Positions 10,804 to 21,901 of a stretch of 64,000 bases of DNA are shown piece by piece. Both the position numbers and the translations under genes were made by a program. The stretch spans positions 101,966 through 165,965 of the forward strand of contig JAAVTG010000798.1 in the NCBI GenBank assembly GCA_011947345.1, in the 5' to 3' direction. Numbering within the stretch: the first letter of the stretch is position 1; each line of letters begins with the position of its first letter. Source of the DNA: Phytophthora quininea. Taxonomy: Eukaryota; Oomycota; Peronosporomycetes; Peronosporales; Peronosporaceae. The notes under the pieces were generated by a model, which worked only from the letters and a program-made list of their open reading frames with translations, searched no databases and was not told the origin of the DNA.

Positions 10804-13604
10804 TTACATTTGCCCCTGGCGATTCATCAGGTTCTTGATGCCAATATCCTCCAGGATCTTGATCACGGCGCCGATGCCGATACGCTCTGAGGATCCCAGC
10901 GACACATGCGCTCAATCAGATCCCACTCGTGACTTCGGAAGTCGGCCGGGCAATCAGGGATCTTCTTTCTACCAGCACCAAGCGCTTCACAGCGTCATCA
11001 GCTAAATTCTTCCATGGGGGTCTCCCGGTCACGGACTGGATGATGCACATCCCAAACGCGTAAATGTCAGAAGCAAAGGTGGGAGGACTGCCCTTCAGAC
11101 ACTCGGGGCCTTCCACTGCACCGCCTCCGTGGCCTTGTCGGCTGCAACATCGGTGCCCAGGATACTCAGTCCAAAGTCAGCAATTTTCGCTCCACCTCCG
11201 TCACAAATAAGAATGTTGTCATTCTTAAGATCTCCATGGACGATATTGTGCTGGTGAAGATGCTCTAGACCAAGAGCTGCTTGCAGTAGACGGAACCATA
11301 GCTCACGTCTTCGTCCATTGTCGGGCTGTAAATACTCTGCCAAGGTCTTCCGAGTCGCACGCTCACACACGAAGAAAGGCTGGACACCTTCATAGCATGC
11401 GCCGTAGAGTTTGATCAGGTTGGAGTGGTTCAAGGTAAACCACAAATCGGCTTCTTCTCGAAATCGTTGACGCTCTTCCTCCTTGGTGACAGGCTTCAAC
11501 CGTTTCACGACGACATTCGTGCCAAACCATTTGCCTTCGCTTACTGAGCCAAAGCCGCCATGTCCAATCGCCTTCCCCAGCTCCACTTGATAGCCTGGAA
11601 TAAACCATTTTGGAGTCAATTCCGCGCTTTTCATGCCGCGACGGCCAGCTTCCTCCAGCACAGCATGCATCACATCGACGGTTTCTGGAGGATACGCACC
11701 AAAACGATTTTGCGCCTCGAAGCGAAGCATTGCGATGTCCTCAGGAGTGCTTTCATCAAGAAAACTGGCTGGGTTCTCTAGATTCTTGATGAACTTCTCC
11801 TTCTGCTTCGACTGTGCTTGTTCCCACGTGGGCTGCCATGAATGAACTCCATCAGAACTTGCCAGTTGCGGCCAGTCCCGTAGAAGCTGGTCGATTCGGT
11901 GGTGGAAGTGAAATCCTTTTCCTGCTACTGAGATTGCAGCAAATTGGGCAGCAGTACTGGTAGTGCCAAGAGGATCGCCTTCAGATTCAGCTGCTTTCAG
12001 GAGATCAAACAGCAGCGAGCTGAAATCTTCAGCCAATACGCGCGGGACAGGTTGACCCGCGTTTTTCAGCTGGTTAAACAAGTCATTTAGTCGTTCGCAG
12101 GCGCGACAGAACTGGGCACCCATAGAACTGCTCGATTCTGCTTCTTCACAGGCTATGACAGTTTCTTCAAGCAACTCCTGCACAGATTGAGCAGAACTTT
12201 GGTGACAAAAGTTTGCTATATCGACGCTCGGCGCGTTCGTTCCAGACGCGTCGTCGTCCGCTACCAAGGCATACATTTTGATAGCTGCAGCTTCCAGTTT
12301 GGGGCGATTCGCAGGGTTCTCATCACACAAACCCACCAGGACATCCCATTCGTCTTCCTCGATGAATTTAGGCCTCTCATCAGGAAGACGCTCTGTTGTT
12401 TTCTTGTCCCAGTTGTCAAAGGTTTTGTCTCGAACATTTGATCGTAAATGCGCGTTCCGAGCCCCGGCCAGAAGGAAAAAGATGGCAATGCCAAACTTGA
12501 GGACGTCGTAACTTTCGAGCGTCTCTTTGGTTTGGTTTTTGATTTTCTCCACCCAATCCACCTTTGATTGTGGTACCAACCCCAGGCCATCAACCACTCC
12601 ATACCGCTCGGCATAACTGCAGCGGAACGTCACTGGTAGCACGTTGTGATACACCAGCCCACGATCATGCACGTACTGGAGACCAAGTGCACAATTCCCC
12701 AAATACCGCCACATTTCTTTTCGTAGGTCGGTGGATAGCAAGTTTCATGAACAATAAAAGGCTTGCCAACATGGGAGGCACCGTAAAACTTGCGCAAGTG
12801 GGGGTGGTTTAGCTGCGTCCATATAGCAGCCGTCCGCACACAAACCTCTTCACCGTGGTGCAGCCCAGTTGTGCTGCCACTCCACGCAGCTTTGTTGTCC
12901 TCCAGCTTGTCCTTGTTCACCCACGCCCACTCGTGCTCCGACGTGACAAACCACTCTGGAATGTTGGCTGCCACAATGTTCGCCTTGCTGACAACGACGT
13001 CGTACACCATCGATATCGTATCCAGCTCGCACTGCATCAACTTGTCACGGTATTCTTCACTATCCCCAGCGAACGGAGTGATACCGTCGTGATACTTGTG
13101 AATGCAATAGCGTAGCAGTGTCACGATCTCCAGCTGCTGGTCTTCATCTCCAAGCGCCTCCATGAGCTGCTTCTCGTCCTTGACAAGATCCTCAAACGTC
13201 TTGAGACGCTCCTCCCGTTCCCTCAGCAGCTCGTTGTGGTAGAGCTGGTGCGTCTCTGAGTCCAGGATGCCCTGCGTGTCCAACGCACTGTCGATGGACC
13301 GGTGCAGCAGAGCGGCAACGCGACCCGTGTCCGCCAGCTTCAGCAGCAAGTTCTGCTGGCCTTCGTACGACTCCATGAGCTCCTTCATGATACGAGCAAA
13401 GCGCACCATGATGGCCAACTCGCTCTCTCCGTTGCCTTTGTCTTTGGAGCGCTCCACGCGACCGACAACTCGAAGCTGCTCCACGAAGTGGTCGGCCAAC
13501 CGGTCGGGTGTTACCAGCTGCCCCTCGTGCTTGGAGTGCCAGCGGTTGTCCTCCGGCATCTTGGAGTCCATCCAGAACTTCTGCATCGTGTTGGGCATCG
13601 CCAT
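10804..13604 (-). CDS. Tandem pseudokinase-kinase protein (TKL-like Ser/Thr kinase)
   Basis: Starts at the ATG at 13604 with an N-terminal helical region of about 190 residues. The first kinase domain, about 12900-12250, is degenerate: the catalytic loop reads DRGLVYHNVLPVTF with no HRD, and the DFG position reads VDGLGL. After a linker comes a second kinase domain (about 11610-10810) that looks active: GHGGFGSV glycine loop, VVVKRL lysine, HGDLKNDN catalytic loop, ADFGLS, and a SDIYAFGMCI helix F. It ends with the stop at 10804-10806. HRD is HGD in the active domain, as in many TKL kinases. The frame slips at about 12720, 11105 and 10885. The pairing suggests regulation of the second domain by the first (inference). 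Confidence 0.85.
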
Positions 13605-13832
13605 GGCGACCGAGTGGTAACGAGGTCTACGTCGTCGGGGGCGAATTTGGATGTGAGGGAAGGAAGAGGTGCAGCATCAGTTGTACCCATTGAACTGCCT
13701 CTCCTTAAAAGAACTGTTCTACTATCGAGATATTGGAGCTGATTGGTCAGTGGGTTGAAGTTGAGTTGAACATTCACTCTTGCTGCTCATTCCGCATTCT
13801 GCAGCGAGGCGAGAAGCAACTGGAAGGGCATC

Positions 13833-15671
13833 ATGGCGGTCCGTCGCGAGGTGGTGTCCCTCTCTCAGCTACTGCGGCGCAAAGACAACCACAACGCGTA
13901 TGCCTCGTCGCTACTTCTAGATGCCTTGGTCTGAACTCTGTGCTCCGTCTGATAGCAGCTCAAGACGCGGAGCTGGCCGCATACCCCCATTGCCGCTGCA
14001 GAGCATGACACGGAGGACATCGGTGGGTGCAGGGCCGAAGCGTGCAGACAGGAGCCAGACGAACGCGGGGCAGCCAAACGGACGGTACCAGCCGCTCACC
14101 TTTGTGCAGCGCCGGAGTCGCGTACCAACTGCGCAGTCTGAAGCTCAGGCAAGCAGTCAAGGAAGCTGTACGGAATGGCCTCTGTCCCAAGAAGGTGATT
14201 GCTCAAACTGAGAGCTGTTGTGAGCTGCTAAAATGAGAAGGCTAACGAGAACTAGTGTACGACGGAGGCGGCGAGGAGCAGAGCGTAGTCACATCTCTCT
14301 CGCAGTCTTCACTCTCGCAGTCACAGAACTTACTGGCGTCAAGTCAAGACGATCAGGTAACCCCAAACCGATAGCTTACTTCATGGAAGTAGTGTGCTGA
14401 CCGCTGTACGAATGCTAGCGACTTCAACCATGGCAGGCTCAAGAATATTCATTGCAATCCCTGGTCCTTCGAGCTATCGCGAGATGTTGAGAGCGACTGA
14501 GAACAAGTGCCTCAAATCTCTCAAGATTTGGTCGAGGTATTGAAGAAGCACAACCAGGAGTTAGAACAGCGTGACATCAAGAACTTCGAGAGACAGCTAA
14601 CTCTACAGCGAGATCAAGAGCAGCGTGCAAAGGAACGATTTGACCAGCAACAGCAGCAAAGCATGCAGCGCGTCACAGAAATACTCGAACGACTGCAGCA
14701 ATATCACGTGGAACAAGAGCAGCAACAAAATGACCAGCTGGAGAAACTGCGTAGCGAGCAGGAGCAACGACAAAAAACCTGCTTGAAAACCTTCAACAAC
14801 AGCAGCAACAGCAGTTGCAGACCGAGAAGGAACAGCTCCAGCAACAACTACAACGCCACGTGGAGCACTTGGAGACAGTAGAACAGCGACAAGAACATCG
14901 CGACACCGGCATGTCTGAAAAACTCCAGGAGCAGGAACAAGCATTGGTGGCACACGTTACCCGTTCGATCGAGAAATCAATCGAAAAAATCATTGTGAGG
15001 TTGGCTGACAGTACTAAGCGGCAAGGACAAGAAAATACGGCATTGACAGAGCTCGCAGAAGCAGTCAAGGGTGTTGCCCAGTCTGTTGCCGTTCTGCGAG
15101 ATCAGGTTTGGACACGTACTAACCCTGAAATTTTTGTTCATGACTCAACATATTTGCTGTGTAACAGAGCTCGGAAAGCAAAGAGGTCCGTGGCAAATAC
15201 CGTAAAACCATGGCCGGTGAAGCAAACATCTTGAAGACTGCACTCGCCGAGCTTCAATCCAAGGTTGAGTCGGTAAAAGGAGATATGAAGACTTTCTCCG
15301 ACGTCGTCACTCGCTCATTTGAAGGTGGGGAGGCCAAGCACCAAGCCCTGTTAGAGGCCATCGCAGCATTGTCGTGCAGCTCAACGCAAGAGAAAGCTGG
15401 TGCCGAGGCCTCGTCAAACACAGACAGATCCAGCCGAAAGCGTAGACGCAGTCCATACTATCACGCAACACCTGAACGAAGATCTCGAAAGTACACCTCC
15501 ACGCGCGCCGCTGTTTCTTCGTCTGGATTCAGCAGGAACTATTCTCCGATCACCTACAGCAACGACGAGAACTTGTACCGACCAAGCAGTGAAAACAAGA
15601 CCAGTCTCCGTCGTGCGTTGAGGAAAATTGAAGCCCTGCGTTCGAAGCGGCACTCCTCCAACAATTTCTAA
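13833..15671 (+). CDS. Unidentified coiled-coil protein, multi-exon
   Basis: No family recognised. Proposed start ATG 13833 (MAVRREVVSLSQLLRRKDN). Plausible introns are 13929-14001 (GTCTGA...GCTGCAG), 14085-14136 (GTACCA...GCGCAG), one near 14190-14255, one starting at 14357 (GTAACC) and 15106-15167 (GTTTGG...TAACAG). Exons joined this way keep frame except near 14195 and 14480, which I could not resolve. The middle (about 14510-15105) is a long Gln/Glu-rich coiled coil (QRDQEQRAKERFDQQQQQ, then EQLQQQLQRHVEHLE). The last exon has a shorter coil and a basic Ser/Arg-rich tail (SSRKRRRSPYYH). This build is typical of structural or chromosome-associated proteins, but nothing identifies a function. 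Divergent from the tandem kinase gene, with about 230 bases between starts. Confidence 0.6.
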
Positions 15672-15836
15672 GCGTTCAAACTCTTCGAAGCTGTATTTGA
15701 AGAGACAAGAAAGCCTACCGCTCGCAAATATTTGCATGGATTTTTCTGGTATTTGTGAGTGTGTTTCCACAACGATTCCTACGGCCCCTCGACCATATAT
15801 CGCTTCAACTGCCTCGTGTGTGTGTACAGCCAGAAT

Positions 15837-16146
15837 TTAGAACTCCGGACGCGTCTACAAGGTACAAACATCAGCCACCCCTAATACATCAACAGCCAAG
15901 CCACACAAGAGAGCCTACCGGGTATCCGGCGCCGTGCGTGGGGTCCCGGATGAGCGTGGCATACTCGTCGCGAATGGCTTTGCAGGCCATCTTGTGGTTC
16001 ACGCCGTTCTCTCGGTAGCACGTGGCCAGCTCCTCGCGCACGATCTTGAGGTTCTCCTGCGCCACGTGGACACGCTTGGCGTACTCGCGCTCGGCCGCGC
16101 GGATGGCGAGGATCTCGTCCTTGGAGCGGAGCTGTGTTGCGAACAT
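15837..16146 (-). CDS. Small mitochondrial complex I subunit, NDUFB10-like
   Basis: Two exons. Exon 1 is 16146-15919 (76 codons), the intron is 15918-15855 (GTAGGC...CTTGTAG, 64 nt), and exon 2 is 18 bases ending with TAA at 15837. The product has about 81 residues, mostly helical. It contains CYRENGVNHKMACKAI, which resembles the C-x-x-x-(E/N)GVNH-x-x-x-C pattern of plant NDUFB10/PDSW, an accessory membrane-arm subunit of NADH:ubiquinone oxidoreductase whose cysteines form intermembrane-space disulfides. The match rests on this motif and small size. The start was chosen because the frame upstream lacks a better ATG. The tiny last exon would be missed by ORF-based annotation. Confidence 0.6.
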
Positions 16147-16762
16147 GACTGCTGGAGGTTCTGCCCAATTCCTCGACCGCCGGGATGAAGAGCAAACGGC
16201 GGCTGGCCTCTGATTGTGAGGATGGAGGTCGGGGAGTTTGCTGTCTCATATAAAGGTATTCAGACGATGGTCACCCCTATGTACGGTTTGAAATGCGCGC
16301 TAAGAGCATTTTAGCTTACAAGACTTGTGCCGAAACATGTCACCGAGCAGGTCGATGCAATCTAGAGCTATCTGCTTGCCGGTTCATGAATAACTAGCAG
16401 TGATGTTGCAGCTGGTGTGCTGTCGGACCTGACATAATTTGGATGACGAGAAATTCGGCGTGGCCAATTTACACTTCTCGAAGTAGTCACTCAAGCAGTT
16501 TTCGTGGTGTTACAAGCGCAACAAGGACTTAAGATGATAAACAGAAGCTGTCGCTTGACCCAATACAGCTCCTCTGCAATTCGCTTCCACCGTTCAATTC
16601 GAGCATGGGAATGGAGTGTGGCGTAGAATACTACTAGAACTCTCCTAACGCAGCTAAACTTGTTGTGGCAAAGCTCATATAGCAGTTAAAAAGCATAGAT
16701 TTTTGTGTTCTTCACCGTCGCACTCAGTGGATTGACAGAGTTAAAATTTCTTAATCATTGCC
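16147..16762. other. Intergenic stretch, divergent promoters
   Basis: About 615 bases between the complex I subunit gene and the proposed first exon of CPAP, which diverge from it. AT-richer than its flanks. No ORF with recognisable features, RNA gene or repeat seen. Confidence 0.5.
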
Positions 16763-19700
16763 ATGCCCGTGGTAGTACAAACAATATACAACACGCAACT
16801 CGCTGGAAGTATCAGAGCTTTAGTTTTGTTTCTCGAGTATCACCATAGCGGAGTCGCTCAGATGACCGTCGTGAAAATCGAGATAAAGGATCATCATCTT
16901 CCCCAGTGCATGACAAACACCTTGCTGATCTGCTCGCGGCACTTTCCAAACTGAGCTCTTCCCTGCATCGACTGAAGTCCCGAGCCAATCGTTCCGAGAG
17001 CCGTAAAAATAGTCAGTACAGCGTAATTACGTCTTCTCTCGGCGAATCAAAACGCTTGCATTTCGTAAAAACAATGTGCTCGAAACTTTGAAGCATTTGT
17101 GTTTCGAAAGGCCGCCTTATCTCAATTCCCCAGCGAGATGGCGCTCGCCGGTCGCCAAGAGCCTCGAACGTGGCGCAACGAGAACGAGGGGGTCCACCGC
17201 CGTATCAGCGTAACATCCAGTGAAGACGCTCCAGTATGCGGGACCAAAGGTCCGTCAATCCTGTTGTTGTGCGCGCTGTAAATCTTCATATCCTGTTGAC
17301 GACTTTTGTATATTTGTCTTACAGTGCCATTTGAGGAACTACTGGCGCGGGAACTGCGAAAGTCACAGGACAAAGACGATGTGTCTGCAGCGAGGGGCAG
17401 CAGTAGCAATAATAAATCCAACAAGAAGCCATTCCTGAAGAGAGGAGCGAGAGGGTGGTGGATGAAGCAGCCGGGGGCCAAGCAGAAGGTGGTGAAGCAC
17501 ATGCTCACGTCCATGGCCGAGGATGAACAAAATAAAACAACAGCACATAAGCAATCTAGACAGAAACCAGCGAGGGCGACGTCGCCCTCTTCTACGGGGA
17601 CGTTGCCGCCAGTGATGACGCCGCCGGATAAACTGCGGACTGCTCGCTCCGTCACAAACGCTGTCTCCTCCAGTGTCTCCGATCCGACGAACAGTGTTCA
17701 ACAGTGCTTTTGGCAGTGAGAGGGAATCCCGACAGAGGGGGCGACAGGAGGAGGAATTTGCAGCGTGGAAGGAAACGTCACTACGGTCGATTGCGAGCAC
17801 TGACCTCATGGGGATGAAACGTGTACGACAGTCATTCGAGGCAAAACAGGAGCGCGAGGCAAACGAAATGGCAGAATTTGAGGCGATTGAACGGGATCTG
17901 GCAGCAGAGAAGGAATTGTATTTGCAGGAAAGACAGAACCAGCAATCGCCAAATTACCCCGAGGACGGGAACCTGAAGAAAGTGGGCCACTGGGAGTTAC
18001 CATACTCTTCCTTCGTATCCGATTTGCGCGAGCAAGAGCAGCTTCAGCAACATTCGACGTCAATTTTTGATGACAGCCTGGATGATGGAGGGGACTCGGC
18101 ATTTGTGTTTGATGACCATTCTTCGATTGCCGAAGGCGGGTGGGGTATCAAACATGACGGTTCGGATACTGTGGTCGCTAACAACATTGAACATTTTACG
18201 ACCCCACACTACGGTTACTCGCCTTCGGACTTAAGTGCTGTCAGTTTCGATGACTCGGTGCCGTGGGACGATGCCTTATCATACCAGCCTCGAAACAGTG
18301 AGTCCATGGCGCCGTCGGTCAAGTCTGGAACTACCGTGGTGCCAGTGCGCCACACCAAGCATTTCAGCTCGTTTAACGTGGCATCAGCCCTAGACGCAGC
18401 AAAACAGACTTCTGACGGTGGTTCGGCGCAATCCCAGTCAGAAGATACTGTCCCTGTTTCGTCGCTAGTACAACGCGTGTTTGGTGATCTTCCTCAAGGC
18501 AGCAGCAGCAAGGGGAGTGATGCAAGACTATCGAATGACCATGAAACAACCTCAGTTGCAACTGCCTGCGAAGACCAAGAAGATATAAACGTTATATCCA
18601 CAGTGATGGCCTCGCGGCATCCGCCTACTCAAGATACCTCGTTATTTACACTGAAGCAGAAGTTGCGCGGAAAGCAAAAGCCGGCTGCAGCCAGAAATTC
18701 GGCAACTCAGAGAAACCCCCAGCGAGCAAACCTGATAGCAGACGCAGTGGTCCTGTCAAAACAAAACCTCCTGTACCTCCACGGAAGACGTCAAAACAGA
18801 AAGCAACAGCTAGTTCTAGAAAGCCCAACATTGCCCAAGGACGAGTAACTCCAGCTGCTGATGCAGGTACAATCCTCCCTGCTGTGATCGAAGAGAAGCT
18901 GTATGAGTTAGAAGAAGAGGTCAAGTTCTACAAGGCTGAAACACTACTGCTTCAGAAGCGAAAGGATTACTATGATCAAGAGGTGAAAAGACTAGCTCAT
19001 GAGCGTGACGAGTTCGAACAGTACAAGCAGGAACAGCAGTTACTGATTGAAAAAGAATGGGAAAAAGAGCGAGCGAAAATGAAGAAAGAGGAGAAGCGTC
19101 AGGAACGGCAATGGAAGCTGCGCATGAATGCAACAATATCTCATCAAGAGCGCAAAGACCGCGGTGAAGTGGAATCACTCAAGGCGCAGATCGTGAAAAT
19201 GCAACTCGACGAAAAAGCGCACGTGAATAAATGGAAGGCCGCGAGTGATAATCTGCGACAGCGTGTAACGGTACGTTTGGAATTTGCTTCGACTATGAAA
19301 ACTTGCTTTTTTTCTGATTCTTGTCGTGTGAAGGAGCTGGAGGAGAAAAACCGTGAATTGAGCGATGAAATTAAGTTTCTGGAGAAGGAACGTTTGGACC
19401 AATGGGAAAAATATGAGTGTCTGCAAAATGAAACGAAGGAAGCGATAGAAACAGCCTCAAAACTTGCGGCGATTTCATCTGCAGACCCTTCTCCGCTCAA
19501 CGATTCCAGCAAACTACGTACGATGGGCGATGTTTTCGCTATCAAGGGGTCGGCTGAAGAATTGCTAAAAGACTGGACCTTTCCCCGAGAAGAAGGCTCT
19601 GCAAGTGTTAGGGAGGCAGCACGTGACTCGTCCGGTGGTATGGAGACCCTTGAAACAGATGGGTACAATCCGAAGCGCTACAGCTTGATGATGAAGACGA

Positions 19701-20442
19701 TCCTCACGGCTCTGATGGTTCTTGGACCTTTGCAGGAGGCGAGCGTCCTGAAGCAGCGAGTTCTGAGCACTCGCCAAGGAAAACTGTCGCCAATGCCTAC
19801 CAGTGGGCTCTTCCTGACGTAGAGGATAACCAGTTGATGCATGATGCTGAGATTGGCGTCCAAGCAGCTCAAAGCGGAGAAGCCAATGGCGTTGCTTTCG
19901 CTCCGTTCCCCGGTCAAAGGGTGTACAACAGGAAGTGGAGCATCCTGGAGGTAAAAGGAGATTTTGTACTCGGACGGCAGTCGGAAGATCCTGTTTCCAG
20001 ACGGCAACGAAAAAGAAATCGCTGCCAACGGCCATGTTACCATCAAGTTCACGAACGGCGACCACAAGGAGCTCTTCCCTGACATTGGGGTCAGTGTATA
20101 TTACTATTATGAAGCCCAGACGAAGCTGACGACGTACCCAGACAACAGGAGGGTGTACGCGTTCCCGAACCAGCAGATTGAAACGAGCTTGCCTGATGGC
20201 ACGACGGAGATTCAATTTGCGGACGGCATCAAAAGACAATCCGCCCCAATGGCGACGAGTTTTCCGTCTTCCCGGACGGCACGACTATGCTCGAAAAACC
20301 CGACGGACTCCGCGAGGTGACGCTGCTGAACCAGAAACGAATCCGGTACTTCCCTGACGGCGAGATGGCTTGCGTCCGTTCTAATGGCCAGGAAACCCGC
20401 GTTCGCTCCGACTCTGAGCTTCGAAAGCTGATGGAGATGTAA
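16763..20442 (+). CDS. CENPJ: CPAP/CENPJ (SAS-4) centriole assembly protein
   Basis: Centriolar/basal-body protein controlling centriole length; expected in organisms with flagellated zoospores. The C-terminal G-box (T-complex protein 10 domain) is clear at about 19960-20400 as repeated PDG strands: ILFPDGNEKEI, FTNGDHKELFPD, TTYPDNRRVYAFPN, RYFPDGEM. A central coiled coil lies at 18884-19500. Nearer the N-terminus are PFEELLARELR and KKPFLKRGARGWW, like the tubulin/PN2-3 region. Introns: 17250-17324 (GTCCGT...CTTACAG) and an in-frame 63-nt intron 19271-19333. The start at 17138 is possible. I prefer two upstream exons, 16763-16771 (9 bases, MPV) and 16849-17015, because introns 16772-16848 and 17016-17133 join them in frame to codon 17138. 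The frame slips at about 17700, 18850, 19820-19960 and 20235 (an AAAA run). Confidence 0.85.
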
Positions 20443-20507
20443 CCATAAAACAATATTTAACGACATTCAATACGACAACGACGACTTGCAGTTCATGCGC
20501 CACTCTA

Positions 20508-20917
20508 TTAGTTTGTGTCTGCAGCGCCGGAAACAGATCCCAGGACGACATTTTCGTCGTCGTCGGCCTTGATCAGGTACTTGCTCACCATGAACGCCGA
20601 CACCTTTTTGAAGAGTTTTGTGTCTTGGAAGTTGCAGGAGCCGTTGGGGTATAAGGCCCTCGAAATGGTGAAGCCTTTGCAGTGAGCGTTCTCGTAGAAC
20701 ACAAACTCCGACGAGTCGGGAGTCCTTCCCACTCTGCGTTCACGTTGCGGTCATCCCAGCGGTGGGTGATTGTGTAGCAGCGCTGGGTGGACGAGAACGT
20801 GGCGCCCACGCTGCGGTTATTGAAGTAGAGCTTCATCACGGCGTGCGCTGGCGATAGTAGCCGCACTAGCAACAGCAGTGCCGCCGCAATTCCAGGCCTG
20901 CAGATCAGAACTCCCAT
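20508..20917 (-). CDS. Small secreted protein, crystallin-like repeat, copy 1
   Basis: About 135 residues. It has a signal peptide (CRPGIAAALLLLVRLLSPAHA), then MKLYFNNRSVGATF, a Cys at RCYTI, and a second part FYENAHCKGFTISRAL then KKVSAFMVSKYL. The F-x-x-x-x-C-x-G-x-(S/T)...V-x-(S/A)-(V/F)-x-V pattern resembles one beta/gamma-crystallin Greek-key motif or related small inhibitors; this is inference. Closely related in order and motifs to the gene at 21038-21448, so a tandem duplication. One frame slip at about 20735. The stop lies 66 bases from the CPAP stop (convergent). Confidence 0.6.
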
Positions 20918-21037
20918 AGCGGCCCAGCGAATGCCGAAATGAAGGCTTTGGGTGGTCGAGTGTTGGAGCGATGGAGCACCTCTCGTGATCTAAATCATTT
21001 GCTCTGGCTTGTCCGTTGATGTCCATAGGTTTTACTG

Positions 21038-21448
21038 TCAAGTGTCCCCCACGTCCGGAAACGAAGAGATGCTCGAGTTGAGCGTTCCGTTGCTGTTGAT
21101 CGCGTAGCGGCTGACCAAGACCGAGTTGACATTCTGGTAGACCACGGTGCCGTTCAAGTCGCAGGAGGAGTATGGGTAGTAGGCGCAGGAGACGGACCTG
21201 CCTCTGCAGTGCTGCTCCTGGAAGAAGACGACCACGGACGAGTTGGGCAGCCTCGCCTCCGGGAAGGTCTCCCACGTCGCGTTCTCCGTGCGGCCCTCCC
21301 ACCTCTTGGGCAGCGTGTAGCACCGCTGCGGGTCCTCGATCTCGAAGAGGATGGAGCGGTTGTTCAGCAGCAGTCGCGTCTCGGCATACGCTGCAGCCGA
21401 CCAGGCAAGCAGCAGCAGCATCGCCACCACCTTGTCCAGCGAATCCAT
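21038..21448 (-). CDS. Small secreted protein, crystallin-like repeat, copy 2
   Basis: 136 residues in one unbroken frame from the ATG at 21448. The signal peptide is MDSLDKVVAMLLLLAWSAAA followed by YAE. The mature part has RLLLNNRSILFEIEDPQRCY, then VVVFFQEQHCRGRSV, SCAYYPYSSCD and VNSVLVSRYAI, with at least four cysteines. It shares its layout with the copy at 20508-20917 (NNRS, QRCYT, a C-x-G-x-(S/T) motif, YP-x-(G/S)SC, SKY/SRY). Same strand, about 120 bases apart. Several N-x-(S/T) sites are present (NRS, NAT, NSS, NGT), fitting a secreted glycoprotein. The host role is unknown. Confidence 0.65.
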   Translation of the reverse strand: MDSLDKVVAMLLLLAWSAAAYAETRLLLNNRSILFEIEDPQRCYTLPKRWEGRTENATWETFPEARLPNSSVVVFFQEQHCRGRSVSCAYYPYSSCDLNGTVVYQNVNSVLVSRYAINSNGTLNSSISSFPDVGDT

Positions 21449-21901
21449 GGTGCTGGTTGGGAGAAAATCGATGAGGTAACCAGCTGGCCTCGTGGAGGTA
21501 ACAAGCTGATTCCTGAACCTTTGATGCGACCATAACTGCAAGGACAAGGAGTATTGTGCTCTCTGTGTTTGGTTAGTGTGTGGGCAGCTCACGCCAATGC
21601 TGATGCATTGTCGATAGTCGATGTTGTCGTCTGCAAAGCCAAAGTGGCTGAGGGATAGGACGAATTCCCCACGATGAGCATGGCGTTGCAGTAGACTCCG
21701 GCAGATACCATCCGCAACACCACTTGTTGCCATTGCCATTGTGCTTGTCGGCAGTCGAACAGAAAGCAGCGGCGTGGATTTCAAGCAAAGGATGCCAACG
21801 GGTTTGACAGCGCTGGGCTCACCAATTCATGTTGGATTGCGCCCCTGCAGTAAATCCACAATCGAGCAGGAATCATTTAGTCGATACTTTTCTCAGAAGC
21901 G
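21449..21901. other. Divergent intergenic region
   Basis: About 450 bases between two divergent starts (secreted protein on minus, sphingosine kinase on plus). The frame of the secreted gene stays open upstream to 21784, but the signal peptide fixes the start at 21448, so that extension is probably not coding. Confidence 0.45.
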
